From: Dichomitus squalens LYAD-421 SS1
Taxonomy: Eukaryota; Basidiomycota; Agaricomycetes; Polyporales; Polyporaceae
Reading direction: 5' to 3'
Length of the DNA: 64,000 bases
Assembly: GCF_000275845.1 (NCBI RefSeq)
Contig: NW_006766955.1
Coordinates: 4,090 to 68,089 of the forward strand
Under the pieces are notes generated by a model that saw only the letters and a program-made list of their open reading frames with translations, was not told the DNA's origin and did no database searches. This document shows, piece after piece, positions 37,029 through 49,569 of the stretch (the stretch's first letter is position 1; each line of letters begins with the position of its first letter). Made by a program: the position numbers and the translations under genes.

Positions 37029-38187
37029 CAAGATGGCGTGTGCGCGCAAATTACACGACCGCGCCGCAACCCGCGGTTCAGACAACATCCTCAACCAGGC
37101 TGGCTAATGGTGAGTACCATATGAGAATGAGAAGCCACAAAAGGCCATGAACACAAGGCGATACGAAGGTGCAAACGAAGGACGGATTACAGTGCAGATA
37201 TAGCGTATGGCGAGAATGATAGACTGAACTCAGAGAACATCGGCGGCGCCCGATCATCATCCTACCTGAGCACTGCATAGGGCGGCCTGTCCACGTCTAC
37301 ATATGTAGTTCGCGTAACTCTATCTGATGCATACGACACTGATGTTGGGTACTGCATGCATTCATTCATTGACAGCCTCTAGAATGCTCTAGCTGATAGA
37401 GTTCCCAGGCTCATAACACGGCTCATAGCCTGTCACCGGAAGTTGTACCCATTGAATGCTGATGAAGTATGTCGATTCTCGCTGAACGCGAATGACTTCT
37501 GCGCAGATTGCCCGCGCTGTCAGGACAACGATTGCAAGTGAGCTCTGCCGAGAAACTTTGTTTTTCCTTGGTGGTCACGGTCGTAGTCGCGCATTCAAGC
37601 AGCTTTTCTCGGCTGGAAGTTCCTCTAGCCCGCCTCTATCTGAAGCAGGGAGTTGTTCCCGCCCTTCCAACGATCTAGAATCGACTGAACGTTAATCTGC
37701 AGGGTCTCTCTTTGCCATCGTTACAGACATTGAAGATCTCGCTAGCACGCGAGTCTTGTTTCTTTTTGTTTGGGCTATGTTCTTTGCCGGTCCTCGCGGT
37801 CCAATCGCCTGAGGGCAGACACTTAGATGCACTCTCGATAGATTACCTAGCCCGGGGGCATGAGGAGTATAGAATGCGCAGGCATACGCGCGCATCCGAT
37901 ACTGTCTCCGACGCTCAGCGCTCAGACTCTACCCACCCGAGTCGGCGAGCCCCACACAGACAGCCTTATATAGCTGGCTACTGGATTAGCTTGGAACGAT
38001 GTGTTGGAACTCGTAAATGACGACATATCATGTTGGGAGGCTCGGCGTACAATTGCATACAACGAGGAATATCTCGAAAGCTTCCAGGCGTGCGAACTTC
38101 TGATACGTACAAGCAACCTGTACTGTCGAGAGAACTAGGAATGAGGGGATGGATGTTCATACATTCAAGTGAATGCGGTAATGTCAT
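37029..38187. other. intergenic, 1.16 kb
   Basis: No recognised gene on either strand; only short frames. Confidence 0.45.
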
Positions 38188-39961
38188 TCACGCCAAAGCG
38201 AAGGTACTGCGAAGAGCAGGGATCGAAGGCGAGAAGAAGTATTCTCCGCCCTTGGGGACGACCCAGTTGGCGGGAAGCGCGAGCGTCGCGCTCTGGTTCT
38301 TCGGGTTTGCGCCCGATAAGCTGCGAGGGCCGTTACCATTCTGGCCAATGATGGCGTCGAAACCAGGGGTGACTGGCTTTTTAATAGGGAAACCCGTGTT
38401 GTCCGCCCAGCCTATCAAAGGGTTAGCGGCTACGAGACCATTGTACCAGGCACCAGCTACGCACTATGCTGCACAAATTGGAAGCCGTTCGTGATGCTTC
38501 CTGAATAGGCAGCAAAGATGAGACCGCTGTGCAGATCATTAGTAGCCAGACTTGCGGACGACGCGCTCAATCATCATGACTCACCGCTGCTCGATTGTCT
38601 TACCGCTCGAGATCTCTGCTGGGGTGAGTTCAGGCCCAAACTGGACACCGCGTCGGATGATACGCCTGCTCTCCGTAGAGATATTGAGATCTTCGAGGTC
38701 GGCTCTCGGATTTGTCTTGCGTGTATGCGCCGCGAACGGGCAGCGGTCCTGAGTCTGCTGGTCATCCGGGAAGTCGTACCTGAAGTTGTTGTTCTGAGAC
38801 GGGTCCGTTCCAGCCTCGGGATTGTCCTGCAAGGGGAAGACGTCCACAGGAGCACCTGACGGCGTGATAAGGACAATGGATACGGGAATACAGACGATAC
38901 TCTCGTACCGCTCTTCCACCGGCCGACGAGCCGCGCTCCCAGAAGGTCAGAGGAGAGACCGGTAGTAGGGTCTGCGCTCTGCGTCAAGAAGGTGTTGAAC
39001 TCCGGCACCAGCTGGAAGAGATAGCGAAGGGCGAGGAAACTGCCGTCCAGAGCCCAAGGGGGGCGGACGAAGGGCGTATTGTTGTTGTTGGCGTCGACAT
39101 CGTTCTCACGTCCACAGAGGATAACGCCCTGACGGACGGTCTCCTGTCCTGGGTTGGGCTTCGTGTCGAATTCCTTGACTGCGGGTTGGGAAATGCCGTC
39201 CAAGAAACCAAAGCTGAACATAGCATCTCAGCTGCAGTTGCAACGTCAATGGTATAGGATTCTCACTGTTCATGACCCTTCTCGGCGCCGGGACGGACTA
39301 CGCCTTTTAGCGTAGTGATTTCGTGAAGGGTGATGTGAACGCCAATGTTGAATATCGCCATCACTGTTGCTTGTGTCGCAGAGACAGTCAACTCGGAGTC
39401 GCCCGAGATGATGATGAGACCATGAATCTGGTTCTTGAATGCAGGCAGCCAGTCAGGGGTGAAGTTTCCTTGGGCATCGGTGGTTCCGGCATCGCCGAGA
39501 TTCTGAGAGTCCTTAAGCTGGCCTTCGACGAAAGCTGTGTCACCGACGTTGTCGGTAATGCCAAGCTGCTCATGTTGTCGTGAATACACACTCCATTGAA
39601 TCAGTCGTCAGACGTCACCTTGGTGAGACCAAACTGAGAGAAGGCAATGTTGACACCGGAGAGCTTCAAGAGTTCCGGGGCTTTGCCCTCCTTAGCCGCC
39701 GCCTCCTTATTGGCGGCGATCTTGGCCCGGTCGTCCTGAACCTGGGCAGTGGTGGTGATGAGGGGAATCAGCAGGCCCAACCGCTTCCTGAACGAAGTGA
39801 CATCGTTGTCAATTTGGAAGAAGAGGTAGTGCTGAACCTTCTTCGGAAGTCCGACGCTGTCAAGGACAGTCAGCTAGCAGCAAGAGGAAACGTCCGAGTA
39901 TGACATACAGGATATCGCCCTGGACGTTGGCGGGGTTGAGGGGAGTTAGAGTTGCGGACAT
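38188..39961 (-). CDS. dye-decolorizing peroxidase (DyP)
   Basis: Seven exons (39961-39909, 39856-39619, 39565-39267, 39213-38909, 38855-38585, 38526-38465, 38411-38188) give 483 aa, the normal fungal DyP size. The N-terminus NPANVQGDIL is typical of the mature enzyme. The GxxDG motif (FGFLDGISQP, near residue 200) supplies the distal Asp. The heme-ligand His is in CPFAAHTRKTNPR (near 341), and the distal Arg follows 21 residues later (ESRRIIRRG). Haem peroxidase fold; oxidises dyes, phenolics and lignin-related compounds with hydrogen peroxide. No signal peptide is seen at the chosen ATG, so secretion is not supported. It sits between DUF6534 genes and upstream of no shared promoter. Confidence 0.94.
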
Positions 39962-41498
39962 GATGTACGAGGCGTGCTGGATGTGGGGAAGGTGTCACCC
40001 TATTGTATCCTCTTTATATGTCGTGGACGAACGTTGGCGTCTTCGTAGTCAGTGGCGGACGGCCTGTGTGTTCCGCCCTGTTCCCATTGTAGTGACAGAC
40101 CGTACTTCCTCGCAGGTCGCCGAAAGCGAACGGACCATTCTACCGATCGGAAGAACAGCCTTCTTGGAGCGCCCCTCCGCAGGAACATTCTCCGGGCTGC
40201 CTAGCGAACCGTGCTATTGCTCATTCTCGAGCGCCCTTCCTCCCTCAACGACTAGGGCCTAGCCGAATGTCTCCACACGGTTCGTGATCCCCGGGCAAAA
40301 ATCGCTGCAAGTGTCGTCCCTGATAGTCGAACAAAGACGCTGTCGTCAATATAGCGTGACGGCACGCACCTGAACTACTGCAGTGGCACCGGCGCATGGA
40401 CCGGGATAAAAAGGACCATGATGGCGCACATCGACAATGCGTCCCGGGATTCGTTTCTACTGACGCCGTGCAGGGTGGTTCTCGTGATAGTGATGAGAGC
40501 TTGGATGAACCAGCGAGGCCCTTGCCTGAGATCATTACAGATCGAGAGAACTGCTGATATGCCCTGGGAGGCTTTGGAGACCGAGCCAAAGCCACCCGCA
40601 CCAGTGCATCTTCTCCAGAACGCCCTGCAAAACGACGAATGAGGTAGCGAGTAGTCGGGACCCTGAATGCGGAAGCGCCACTAATGCGATGCGCTCGGGA
40701 GCTTCTGAACAGGAAACAAACCCAAATGCGATCCCCAACCAACGTTGCAAATTCCGAAAGAGTGGAGACTTACCTCGGTCCGGTCTCCACGCACACTCTA
40801 CAAGGCGCGCCGACAACGTAACTCTCATACCCAGGCTAAAATGGCGCGCGGTTGTTTTACGATGCCGCTGATACCTGCGCCGCACACTGCATTCCTGGGT
40901 TCTGTTAGATGCTTTGTGGGAGCGCCAAAGGGCCACGTCCATGCCAAGAACAAATCGCGGTCGATGCATGACGCTCAGGAACTAGATGTGCATCCTCCGA
41001 GTCGCACGAACAACGGCGACTGCTTGACAAGAGCTCTCTACTTTACTTCGTTGCCGACTCGATGTTCACCACTCCTGAAGCGGCAGACGTGGTCTGGAAA
41101 ATAGAACCAGGTACGATTCAGTAGACTAGTAACTTGGGAGACAATAAACAAGCTCAATCCTCTACGTATACCCGAGATCCCGCATAGTACACGAGCTCGG
41201 AAACAGAAGCTTCCTTGAGTCGCCTAAGGAATCTGCGGCGACAGCAAGCGCACGCTAGCGCCTACCTGCATTTCAAGCCTGTCAACCGATACCGATGTCA
41301 TCGACCTGCGACTCCAGAAAGGGCGGTGACCGGGGTGAACAAGTTCCGCGCCAAGAATACCAGCGAGCCAACGCTGCGAACTGAATCGGAGGCGAAAAGT
41401 GTCATATGCCCCTAACCGAGACCAAATACGATATACATTACCGCCCGAGCCCTCTGAACCTAGACCTGGTGAGACCTCTCTATCGCCCGGGCTGACAA
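39962..41498. other. intergenic, 1.5 kb
   Basis: Separates the DyP start from the OPT transporter stop. Several short frames, none with recognisable domains. Confidence 0.45.
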
Positions 41499-44250
41499 TC
41501 AAGCTGCGGGGCACCCGCCACACATGCCGTGCCCGCATCCCCAGCAACTAGCCACCCCCACACCAAACGTCCTCAAGATCAGCGACACGACGCTGACCAC
41601 CCCCTCTCCCAGCACGAATCCGCTGGCGATCACGATCAGCTTGATGCCTCCGTTCTCCCTTCCCACCCTCGTATAATACACATGCTCGACAATGCCCCCA
41701 ACGAGACGCGCGAGGGAGAACGACGGCGTGTTGAGGAACCCGATGGCGAAAGCGACCCCGGACGGGATCCACTTCGCGTGAGGCCACCCGGACCGAACCG
41801 CGTACGTCTTCGCGGCGGCCACAGCGCCGAAGAGTATCGCGAAGAAAATCATGAAGAGCGCACTCCTTTCTGGAAGTTCCCCATCACCTGTAACAAACGG
41901 AACGATGCAGAGAAGTCAGTCGACGCGACGCAAAATCATCGGGCCTTCTCCTTCGTCGAATGTATCAGAAAGTAAGAGTACGTACGAAGGAGACGTGCGA
42001 GGCCGAGCCATACGAAGGCCGTCGGAGCGGGGAAGGACGGCCCTGGAATCTCGTACGCGCGCTGATACAACGTGTACGCGGTCGTCGTTACAATGATGGA
42101 CAAGCACGACCCAATGAGCTGCCCAAAGAACTGCGCACGGGGCGAGGCATGTATGAGATGTCCCGTCTTCAGATCTTGCATCAGGTCGCCGGCTCTGCGC
42201 GGCCATCGCAAGAACGCCAGCTTAGCACCGACAAGGTTACGTGTGGGGCGAAGCAGATGAAGGGACGTACTGCTGCGCTCCTGCCTCTGCAACGCCTCCC
42301 GCGATGATGTTCGCGACTATGTTGCCCGGCTGAATCCACGCAAAGAACAGCTGGCTGATTTTGCCCAACCCGCTCACCGGGTTCAGATCAGTCTCTCCTA
42401 ACGCTCGGACGCTGCGCCGCCAAAACCATAATCAGTTACTGTGGCACCCAAGACTGTCATCCAAAACAGCCTGGTCACCCACCCAAGGACGCTCAGCAGC
42501 GCACCCATGACGAACCCAAGAAGGGTAGCCCAAGGCTTGATGCCCTCATCGCCGAACACCAGCCACACAAGCAGAGTTCCGAGTATCACGCTCCCCGCCA
42601 AACCCCATGCGACCCAGCTCATCGGAACGAGCCTGTCCTCCGTCTCGACCTCCTTGCTCTCCTTCACGCTGTCCTCGTCGTCTACGCTACCACGGAGAGC
42701 GCGCCATACCTTCTCCTGGAAGAGCTCGACGACAACGGGCACAAGAGACACGAGGGAGTCGGAGCACATGACCGCGAGCGAGACCCAAAGGATCCAGCCG
42801 CGCGCTCCGACGGTCATGTCGCCGATGGGACCGGGGGCCCATCCGGAGTGCTTGGCGAGCGGGGAAAGGATGCCCCACCCGACCAGCATTCCCTGTTCCA
42901 ACGTAGTGCCAAACATGAGCGAAAGATCATCAATCAAAGAGGGAGACAGGGAAGTGCTCACGAGGTTCATGCTGAGCGTCGTGGGGAAGCCCATGATGAT
43001 ACCCTGCCCGACATACGACAGACTCGGCGTAAATGTCCACATCCATTGCGACGCCAAGTATGTTCCGAACAGCGGTATTGAGAACACCGCTGGGAAGAAG
43101 TACGCGAGCAGCTAGGTATATACGCCTACTTAGCCCTCGATCTTTGTGCACGTAACGAGGACGTACAGTCATGACACCCGATGCCGCGAAGCTCCACGAT
43201 AGCGCACTCCAGCCTTCCCGCTCTTCAACAACCGGGAACTCTGTCGGTACCGGCTCTGAGGCACGCAATGCATCGGATACGCGCGGGTCTTCAGAAGCGA
43301 CGTAAGCGATACCGTCGTCGTCATCGGTGCTCGCCAACGCGTTGTACCCTCGGCGTTGCCTTAAGGAAGTCTCCGGGGGAGGCATATCGTGGAGGACCGA
43401 GATGAGCTGGCCTGTGGCCGTCCCGGAGGGGAATGCAAGTTGCTCTTCGATGATCTGTAGATATGATCGGCGAATGTATGCGCAGGAAAATTATCAGAGG
43501 GCACATACGACTTGCTTCCGGAGCGGTGGCGATAGAAACACTCTAGTGGCGAAGCTTTAGACACGCAAAGCCCAGCGAGAGATGACAAGAACATACCCAA
43601 AGAACGCAACCGCGCATGACCACCCGACCGCCGCGATCCATGATAGGTGCACCGGCGGTACTCCATCCCGCTTCTCGTCAAGTAACCCCAACGCAGGCAA
43701 AATCCCAACGAAGCCTGCAGCGAGAGGCATCTGCCAGAGCTCGTGCATTAGCATATACAGACATCGCGCGCATATACCCGTACCGTTCCCGTTGCGACTG
43801 CCGTAGTCTGCAACACGACGTTTTCCTGCGCACTCATAGGCTTGCGTAGCAACTTGGACATCAGGAATCCAATGAGGGCGGATTGTAACGACATCCTGAG
43901 GGCACCATATGGGCATGAACCCATACGCGAAGACAGTAAGCACTCACATGCTAATCCATCCCGTCTGCAGGCCAAAGTACAGGTTCGTAAAGCATAGAAG
44001 ACAGCCAATAAGAAGCCCTAGTAACACAGCCCTAATCTGCCATTTCCAAAGCAAGCCTTCTTCTTAGCAGACGCAGACGAGGGCTATGTATTGGCACATA
44101 CAGTGAAATCGGCCTGACTGCCGTCTAATGGGGTATCCGCGGAATGGTGGGCGCGCCTGCGAAGGCGCCTTGCCGCAAAGTTAAGTAAGCTCACGCAGAC
44201 GGTTGCTTGATGGTATGCAGCACGAACCTCAAACAACCTGCGATGCTCAT
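41499..44250 (-). CDS. OPT-family oligopeptide/metal-chelate transporter
   Basis: Many-exon gene. Start exon 44250-44228 (MSIAGCLR), then 44156-44102, 44036-43948 (AVLLGLLIGCLLCFTNLYFG), MSLQSALIGFLMSKLLRKP, ENVVLQTTAVATGT, MPLAAGFVGILPALGLL, LRKQVIIEEQLAFPSGTATA, SFAASGVMT, LSYVGQGIIMGFPTTLS, MGALLSVLGVRALGETDLNP, NIVANIIAGGVAEAGA, DLMQDLKTGHLIHASPRAQF, and a last exon rich in membrane segments ending CWGCGHGMCGGCPAA. These are OPT superfamily (PF03169) landmarks, nearest to the YSL-like branch. It would be a polytopic plasma or vacuolar membrane proton-coupled importer; the substrate is unknown. The Cys-rich C-terminus could bind metal. The first two exons are supported by splice phase only. 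Confidence 0.85.
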
Positions 44251-46113
44251 GGTTTTGGTCTCGAGGACGCTGTCATCGGTGGAGTCCCAGTCAGAAGGCA
44301 ATCCCGAGGAAACCGGAAACCCGGAGCAGCTTGCTCAGCATCCCAAGGCGCTCGCTAGCCGCCCGTTACTCGGGACGCGTTTTCATCACGTGGGATTAAT
44401 TACTCCCGCGCGAGTGTCTACGTTGCGTACGAGGACGGCAATGTCACGGCTGCGTACATTCACAGACACAATGTGTCTCCTCGTCTTGATGACGGAGAGG
44501 TGAGAGTCGAAAGGGCACTTGTCGCTCGACACAACTAAGTGTTTCGTACTCTTTCGCGACCGTACTCTGGGCTTACGAGTTTGGCATTTCTGGGCCGCCC
44601 TGCAGAGCTTGACGCGACCACGACCACGGAGAACCACAGGTCTCGCCAAAGCTCGCTTGCAGAGGTCTTCAAGGCGGGCGTGGAAATCTATGTTCAAAGA
44701 CTGATGCAAGAGTAATATCTACTCAAAGAGATATGTCCTGCGGAGGTAATGGAGATTGGCAGCGCTGGCCTAAGCGATGAGGCGCGCGTCCAAGCGCCAG
44801 GACCTCGCATAGACCAGATGGCGAGCATCTCCAAGAGATAACATCGGCTATCGTGCTCCTGCTCTTGATGTCACCTGCGTAGCTGATAGCGGCGGTCCCT
44901 CATTGTATCTGCTTCTCCTCGCTAACCGCTGGTCCGATTACCTCAAAACCACGTGTGTACAATACTCATGTACGCAGCGAAGAAAATGTTTGGTCCAGAT
45001 TTTGGCGAAAGTGCGCGCATTTTGATGAAAACACATCTTAAAAAAACTATACCAAAGACTTCAAGCCCCCAAAGCATACAAATGGATTGGTGTATTTCGT
45101 TTTGCAGGCAATAGGGTATGGACCATGCTATTAGACAATCTATGGAGGCAACCAAGGACAGCGGACAGCCTAAGCGCGCAAGCCGGAAGAAACGGTTTCC
45201 AAAAAAGGCATCTTGATCGTCCACTACCACGATGGCTCTGACACGCCGTTCTTCCGCTCAGAAAGCTCACTCTGCAAGTCAGATGTGAAGAATTAGTGAC
45301 AGGCGACTAGCAAAGGAGAAATATCAGCCTTACCACATTCCTCCTCCCATCCGGACATATTCTGGGCTGCCTCATAGCTCTACATCTGACACCCATCCTA
45401 ACGCCCAGCAGCTCAAGACAAGCAGCACAAAGCGGCGATAAAGTTTGACGTTCCCACCCGCAGCATGCGGCTATACTTAGTAACGTAACGGAATGTCAGT
45501 AACCCTAATAGGCCTGCCATCTATCCTGCCCCAACTTACAGCCTGAAAGCACCTCAGAAAGGACGATTTGACGTTGTACCACTGAAGGACCATGTCGGGC
45601 TCATAAATTCAATCGCAATCGTGTCGCTTAGATGATAATGCAGCCAAGATAATCGGAATCGGACAAATCTCGATATAGCGGCGAGCGTCTCTATCACATG
45701 TCCTGAACATCGGCTAGCGGGCGCTGCCAATCTCCAGAGGTAAGGGACAGTATCAACTGAGAATTCCCACGCGAAAGGCCGGTCGCAACAGCAAGGGCGG
45801 GATGCCAAGCTTTCGTGTCGACGACAGGCAGACGGCACGGAGGGACAGACGTGAGATGTCTTGTGAGCAATGTTAATACAGCGCTCGGGAGTGATACAAT
45901 TCCGTATACGCCGGAAATAAGACAGCGAGAGTCGTGAAGACGTGCGTGATGTATCGTGAAGCGTCAATAGAGTAGCGTGTGTAGGACTTGATGTAGCGTC
46001 CATCCGGATTCTGTCCGTGATAGGGTGTCACGAAAGCGAGTGCAATGCGAGAAGCAGCAATCTAACAATGGGTGTGCCCGCAGCGTGCCATGAATAGCGT
46101 GGTCAGGCGCTGG
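44251..46113. other. intergenic, 1.9 kb
   Basis: No gene recognised on either strand. The sequence shows no long frame with family features. Confidence 0.5.
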
Positions 46114-46816
46114 TCACGCAAGTGCGAGCCACGCCCCACCTGTCATCCCCGCGCAGAGGGCGACCCCGATGCCAGCCCACCGCTTGTCTACGGTCCATCG
46201 AGAGGTGCCGGCGCTGACGACGGCGACGGTGTTGCTGCCGACGCTAGCGCGCCATGAGCTGTAGTTTATGATTGTCCCGGGGGCAGCGGTGATAGATCCG
46301 CCAGTGGTGGGGCCGAATGACGGTGTGAAAGTGTCAACTACCGCCTCGGTGTTACCTGCATGAAGAGTCATGGGGGGTGCACGGCGAAGCACGGCACGAG
46401 GGACGCACCAGCAGCATCGGTAGTTGTGTAGGTGTATATTGTTGGGCCTGCAGCTTGCTGGGTTTGAGGCTGGCCAACGGGACCGGGGCCCGCGGCTTGG
46501 GCAGGAGTTGTTGTCGTCGTAGTAGCTGCCGCAGTGAGGGTTTCCCTGAAGGAGCACTTGATGCTCAGACATTGAGTTCTCGAGCAGGACACGGACTGGG
46601 ACTCACAGGGTCTCTGTAGTCGGCAAACCAAGATCAGGGTCGACAGTGATGAGCTCGACGATTGTCTGCCCATCACTAGGAGCAAAGCACCTACGGTTAG
46701 CGAGTTGGGGCAGCAACCGTGTAGTATACTCACTCGTCGATGACCGTGGTCGTCTGAGTGTGCACGTAGACGGCGCAAAAGGCCAGTACTGTGGCTACGA
46801 TTGCGAAAGGTCTCAT
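46114..46816 (-). CDS. small secreted, probably GPI-anchored protein
   Basis: Four exons (46816-46734, 46675-46607, 46545-46409, 46355-46114) give 176 aa. The N-terminus MRPFAIVATVLAFCAVYVHT is a clear signal peptide. The middle is Thr/Ala/Pro/Gln-rich (likely O-glycosylated) with one N-glycosylation site (NYSS). The C-terminus ends with a hydrophobic tail (GIGVALCAGMTGGAWLALA) after small residues, as in GPI signals. No catalytic domain. Expected at the cell wall or outer membrane face. Family not recognised; similar short Ser/Thr-rich proteins are common in Agaricomycetes. Divergent from OLA1. Confidence 0.75.
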
Positions 46817-47252
46817 CCTGGATGTGCGGCGGGTGGACAGAGATGGTGGCCGTTGTTGGGAGAGCGAGGGCCGGCCGCTGTACAGGTTAAAGTGGAGCGT
46901 CGGTGCCTCGCGCAGGTCGCCCTCAGCGGCCTTCCCACCGAGAGCGTCCAAAATGACTGAGAGGATGACCGCATGCCGTCCGTGCCGGCGCCGTGGGAAT
47001 GGCCGGACAGCCGAGGAGGACCTGCAAGATTGGGACTCCGCCCGGCGAGTTGTTTTGAACTCGGAGACTGCGTGAAAATTCGAGTCGATGCAGGCTGATC
47101 GATTCCGATGGCTGCAGTCCTTGTCCTCCAGCTTCCTCTCTCTCCGCCTTCAGCCCCGCCCGCCCTTCTCTCTGCGCCCGCAGAATACCCCGCACGACCT
47201 CCGTAGGCCCCTCCACGTCTCCAGCGTACTCGCCGCAAAAAAGAGAAACGCC
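46817..47252. promoter_or_regulatory. divergent upstream region of the GPI-type gene and OLA1
   Basis: 436 bp between divergent starts. The last 150 bp before OLA1 are pyrimidine-rich. No TATA box seen. Confidence 0.35.
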
Positions 47253-49237
47253 ATGCCTCCCAAAAAAGCCCCCGCTCCGGAGAAGAAGACCCTCCTCGGC
47301 AGGCCAGGGAACAACCTCAAGATCGGTATCGTAGGTCTGTTCAGCAGGTACCTTGCGTGGTACTCGTAAGTCACCTCCACGCGTCTCTAGGACTCCCGAA
47401 CGTAGGAAAGTCTTCCTTCTTCAACGTCCTTTCCAAGACCGGTCAGTATTCCTACAACTTGCACGCGACGCCCGGATGCTTACAGCATCTCACCCAGATC
47501 TTGGAAAGGCTGCCAACTTCCCATATGCCACTATCAACCCCGAGGTGTGTCGACCGGCTCGACGCGTCACTGCGTCATTTTCACGCGTCCTGAACACCTC
47601 TTCTCTCAGGAAGCGCGTATCCCTGTACCCGATGCTCGCTTCGACTGGCTATGCGACCTCTACAAGCCCGCGTCCCGCGTCCCCGCCCATTTGACCTGCA
47701 TCGATATCGCCGGTCTCACCGCTGTACGTCCCATTCTACCCTCCACGTAGATCACCCACACCCATCCGTCCGCGCACAGGGTGCCTCAACAGGCGCAGGC
47801 CTCGGAAACGCCTTCCTCTCCCACGTCCGCGCCGTCGACGGCATCTTCCAGGTCGTCCGCGCCTTCGACGACGCCGAGGTCATCCACGTCGAGGGCGACG
47901 TCGACCCCTGCCGCGACATGGACATCATCTCCACCGAGCTCCGCCTCAAGGACATCGAGTGGGTCGAGAAGCACCTCGACGGCCTCAAGAAGACCGGCCG
48001 CGCCCTCGGCAACACCTCCCTCGCCGACAAGGCGCGCAAGGAAGAGATCGCGACCGTCGAGAAGATCTACAACGCGCTCACCAAGGAGAACAAGGACGTG
48101 CGCAAGGTCGAATGGGTTGGCAAAGAGGTGAGCATCTGCGTCCGGGTTTCTCGTACCACTTCTTCATCCCTTCTTGTCCGGATGCTTCGTGTGATGACAA
48201 AGAGCACCTACGCTCGAATAACCCAGCTCGTCGACGGCGGGAGTAACGCCCCAATGTGCTTATGAGATCATGGATTCCTCTGACCCTTTCACATCCAGCC
48301 TGCTTCTTTCATTATATCCTCTACTTCCATTATTTATATCGCTGACATATCTACTCCGTGTAGGTGAATATCATATACCAAGCATCCGAGCTGGCGTACT
48401 CCGCTGTAAGATGATCAAGAGCTCAAGGCTCGAAAATAACTCAGCTCGTCGAGGCGGGAGTAACGCCCCACTATGCCCATGAGAACACAACCTATCTGAC
48501 CCAACCCCTCTCCGTCCCCCTCCCCTGCCCGCATACCCCACTCACCTCCGCGCCCACAGGTTGACGTCGTGAACAGCCTCCAGCTCCTCACCGCCAAGCC
48601 CGTCACGTACCTCGTGAACCTCTCCGAGCGCGACTACGTGCGCAAGAAGAACAAGTGGCTCCCCAAGATCAAGGCGTGGATCGACGAGCACAACCCCGGC
48701 GACCCGCTCATCCCCTTCTCCGTCGCGCTCGAGGAGCGCCTCGCGCAGCTCCCCGACGACGAGCGCGCCGAGGAGGAGAAGAAGGCCGGCGCGAACAGCG
48801 CGCTGCCCAAGATCACCACCGCCGGCTACGCGTCGCTCGACCTCATCCGCTACTTCACGTGCGGGCCCGACGAGGTGCGCGCGTGGACGATCCGGCGGGG
48901 CACGAAGGCGCCGCAGGCTGCCGGGGTCATCCAGTGAGTGTCGCGGATCCATTAGGAAGCGGCGTGGGGTGGGTGTGTGCTGACGACGTGCGTGCGACAG
49001 CTCCGACTTCGAGAACAAGTTCGTCTGCGGCGAGATCATGAGCTTCGACGACCTCAAGGAGTACGGGAGCGAGACGGCCGTCAAGGCCGCCGGCAAGCTT
49101 AAGCAGCAGGGCAAGACCTACGAGAGTGCGTCTGCGTATTTGTGTTCTCGCCTTCTCTTCGCCTGTACTCACGGGCACTCATGTGTCGCGCTGCAGTGGT
49201 CGACGGCGACATCGCATACTGGAAATCCGGCGCGTAG
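47253..49237 (+). CDS. OLA1: Obg-like ATPase 1 (OLA1/YchF)
   Basis: Eight exons (47253-47334, 47391-47441, 47498-47544, 47610-47723, 47780-48127, 48560-48933, 49001-49125, 49197-49237) give 393 aa, the usual length. Motifs: G1 [12 protein letters not shown], the Ych[19 protein letters not shown]3 DIAGL followed by [27 protein letters not shown] at the G4-like position, a coiled-coil insertion, and the C-terminal TGS-like domain ([32 protein letters not shown]). A cytosolic ATPase that binds ribosomes and affects translation and stress tolerance. The fifth intron (48128-48559, 432 nt) is long and contains a tandem duplication. Confidence 0.96.
48193..48490 (+). repeat. direct duplication inside the OLA1 intron
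   Basis: Two related copies, about 48193-48270 and 48411-48490, share a core such as cagctcgtcga(c)ggcgggagtaacgcccca, with similar sequence on both sides, about 80 bp each at an offset of about 220. Each begins beside a donor-like gtgtga or gtaaga and is followed by ctgaccc and a possible acceptor. Confidence 0.7.
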
Positions 49238-49569
49238 CCGCGCTCGCAGCGGGAGGGCGTGGCGTATGCTATCATACCATAGACGGCCCCCGGTGGTTTA
49301 TGTCGTCTTGTCGTGCGGGTGTAGGTTCGTGTACGGTGTGCAGTGCAGCAGTTCAACCCAATCCAATCCAACCATATATACACATCCAACCCCAATGCCT
49401 ACTTCACGACATGTACATGTATATGAACCAGCGTCCAGCGTCGGTTCTTTTTCGTCGTCCGTCAGATGTCCAGCATCCCGCACGGAGCCCTCTCGCCCAC
49501 ATTGCATTGCCCATGACGGTCCGGCCGTCTGCGTGTGGGACCCTGCGTGCCTGTCCTTGCTGCCGTCGA
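49238..49569. other. short convergent intergenic region
   Basis: 332 bp holding the 3' ends of OLA1 and DUF6534 paralog 3. No gene. Confidence 0.4.

Noticed and set aside
42441..43115. 224-codon plus-strand frame
   Set aside because: Antisense of a membrane-rich OPT exon; no family features.
45554..46003. 149-codon minus-strand frame
   Set aside because: No signal, domain or splice-supported extension; composition not gene-like.
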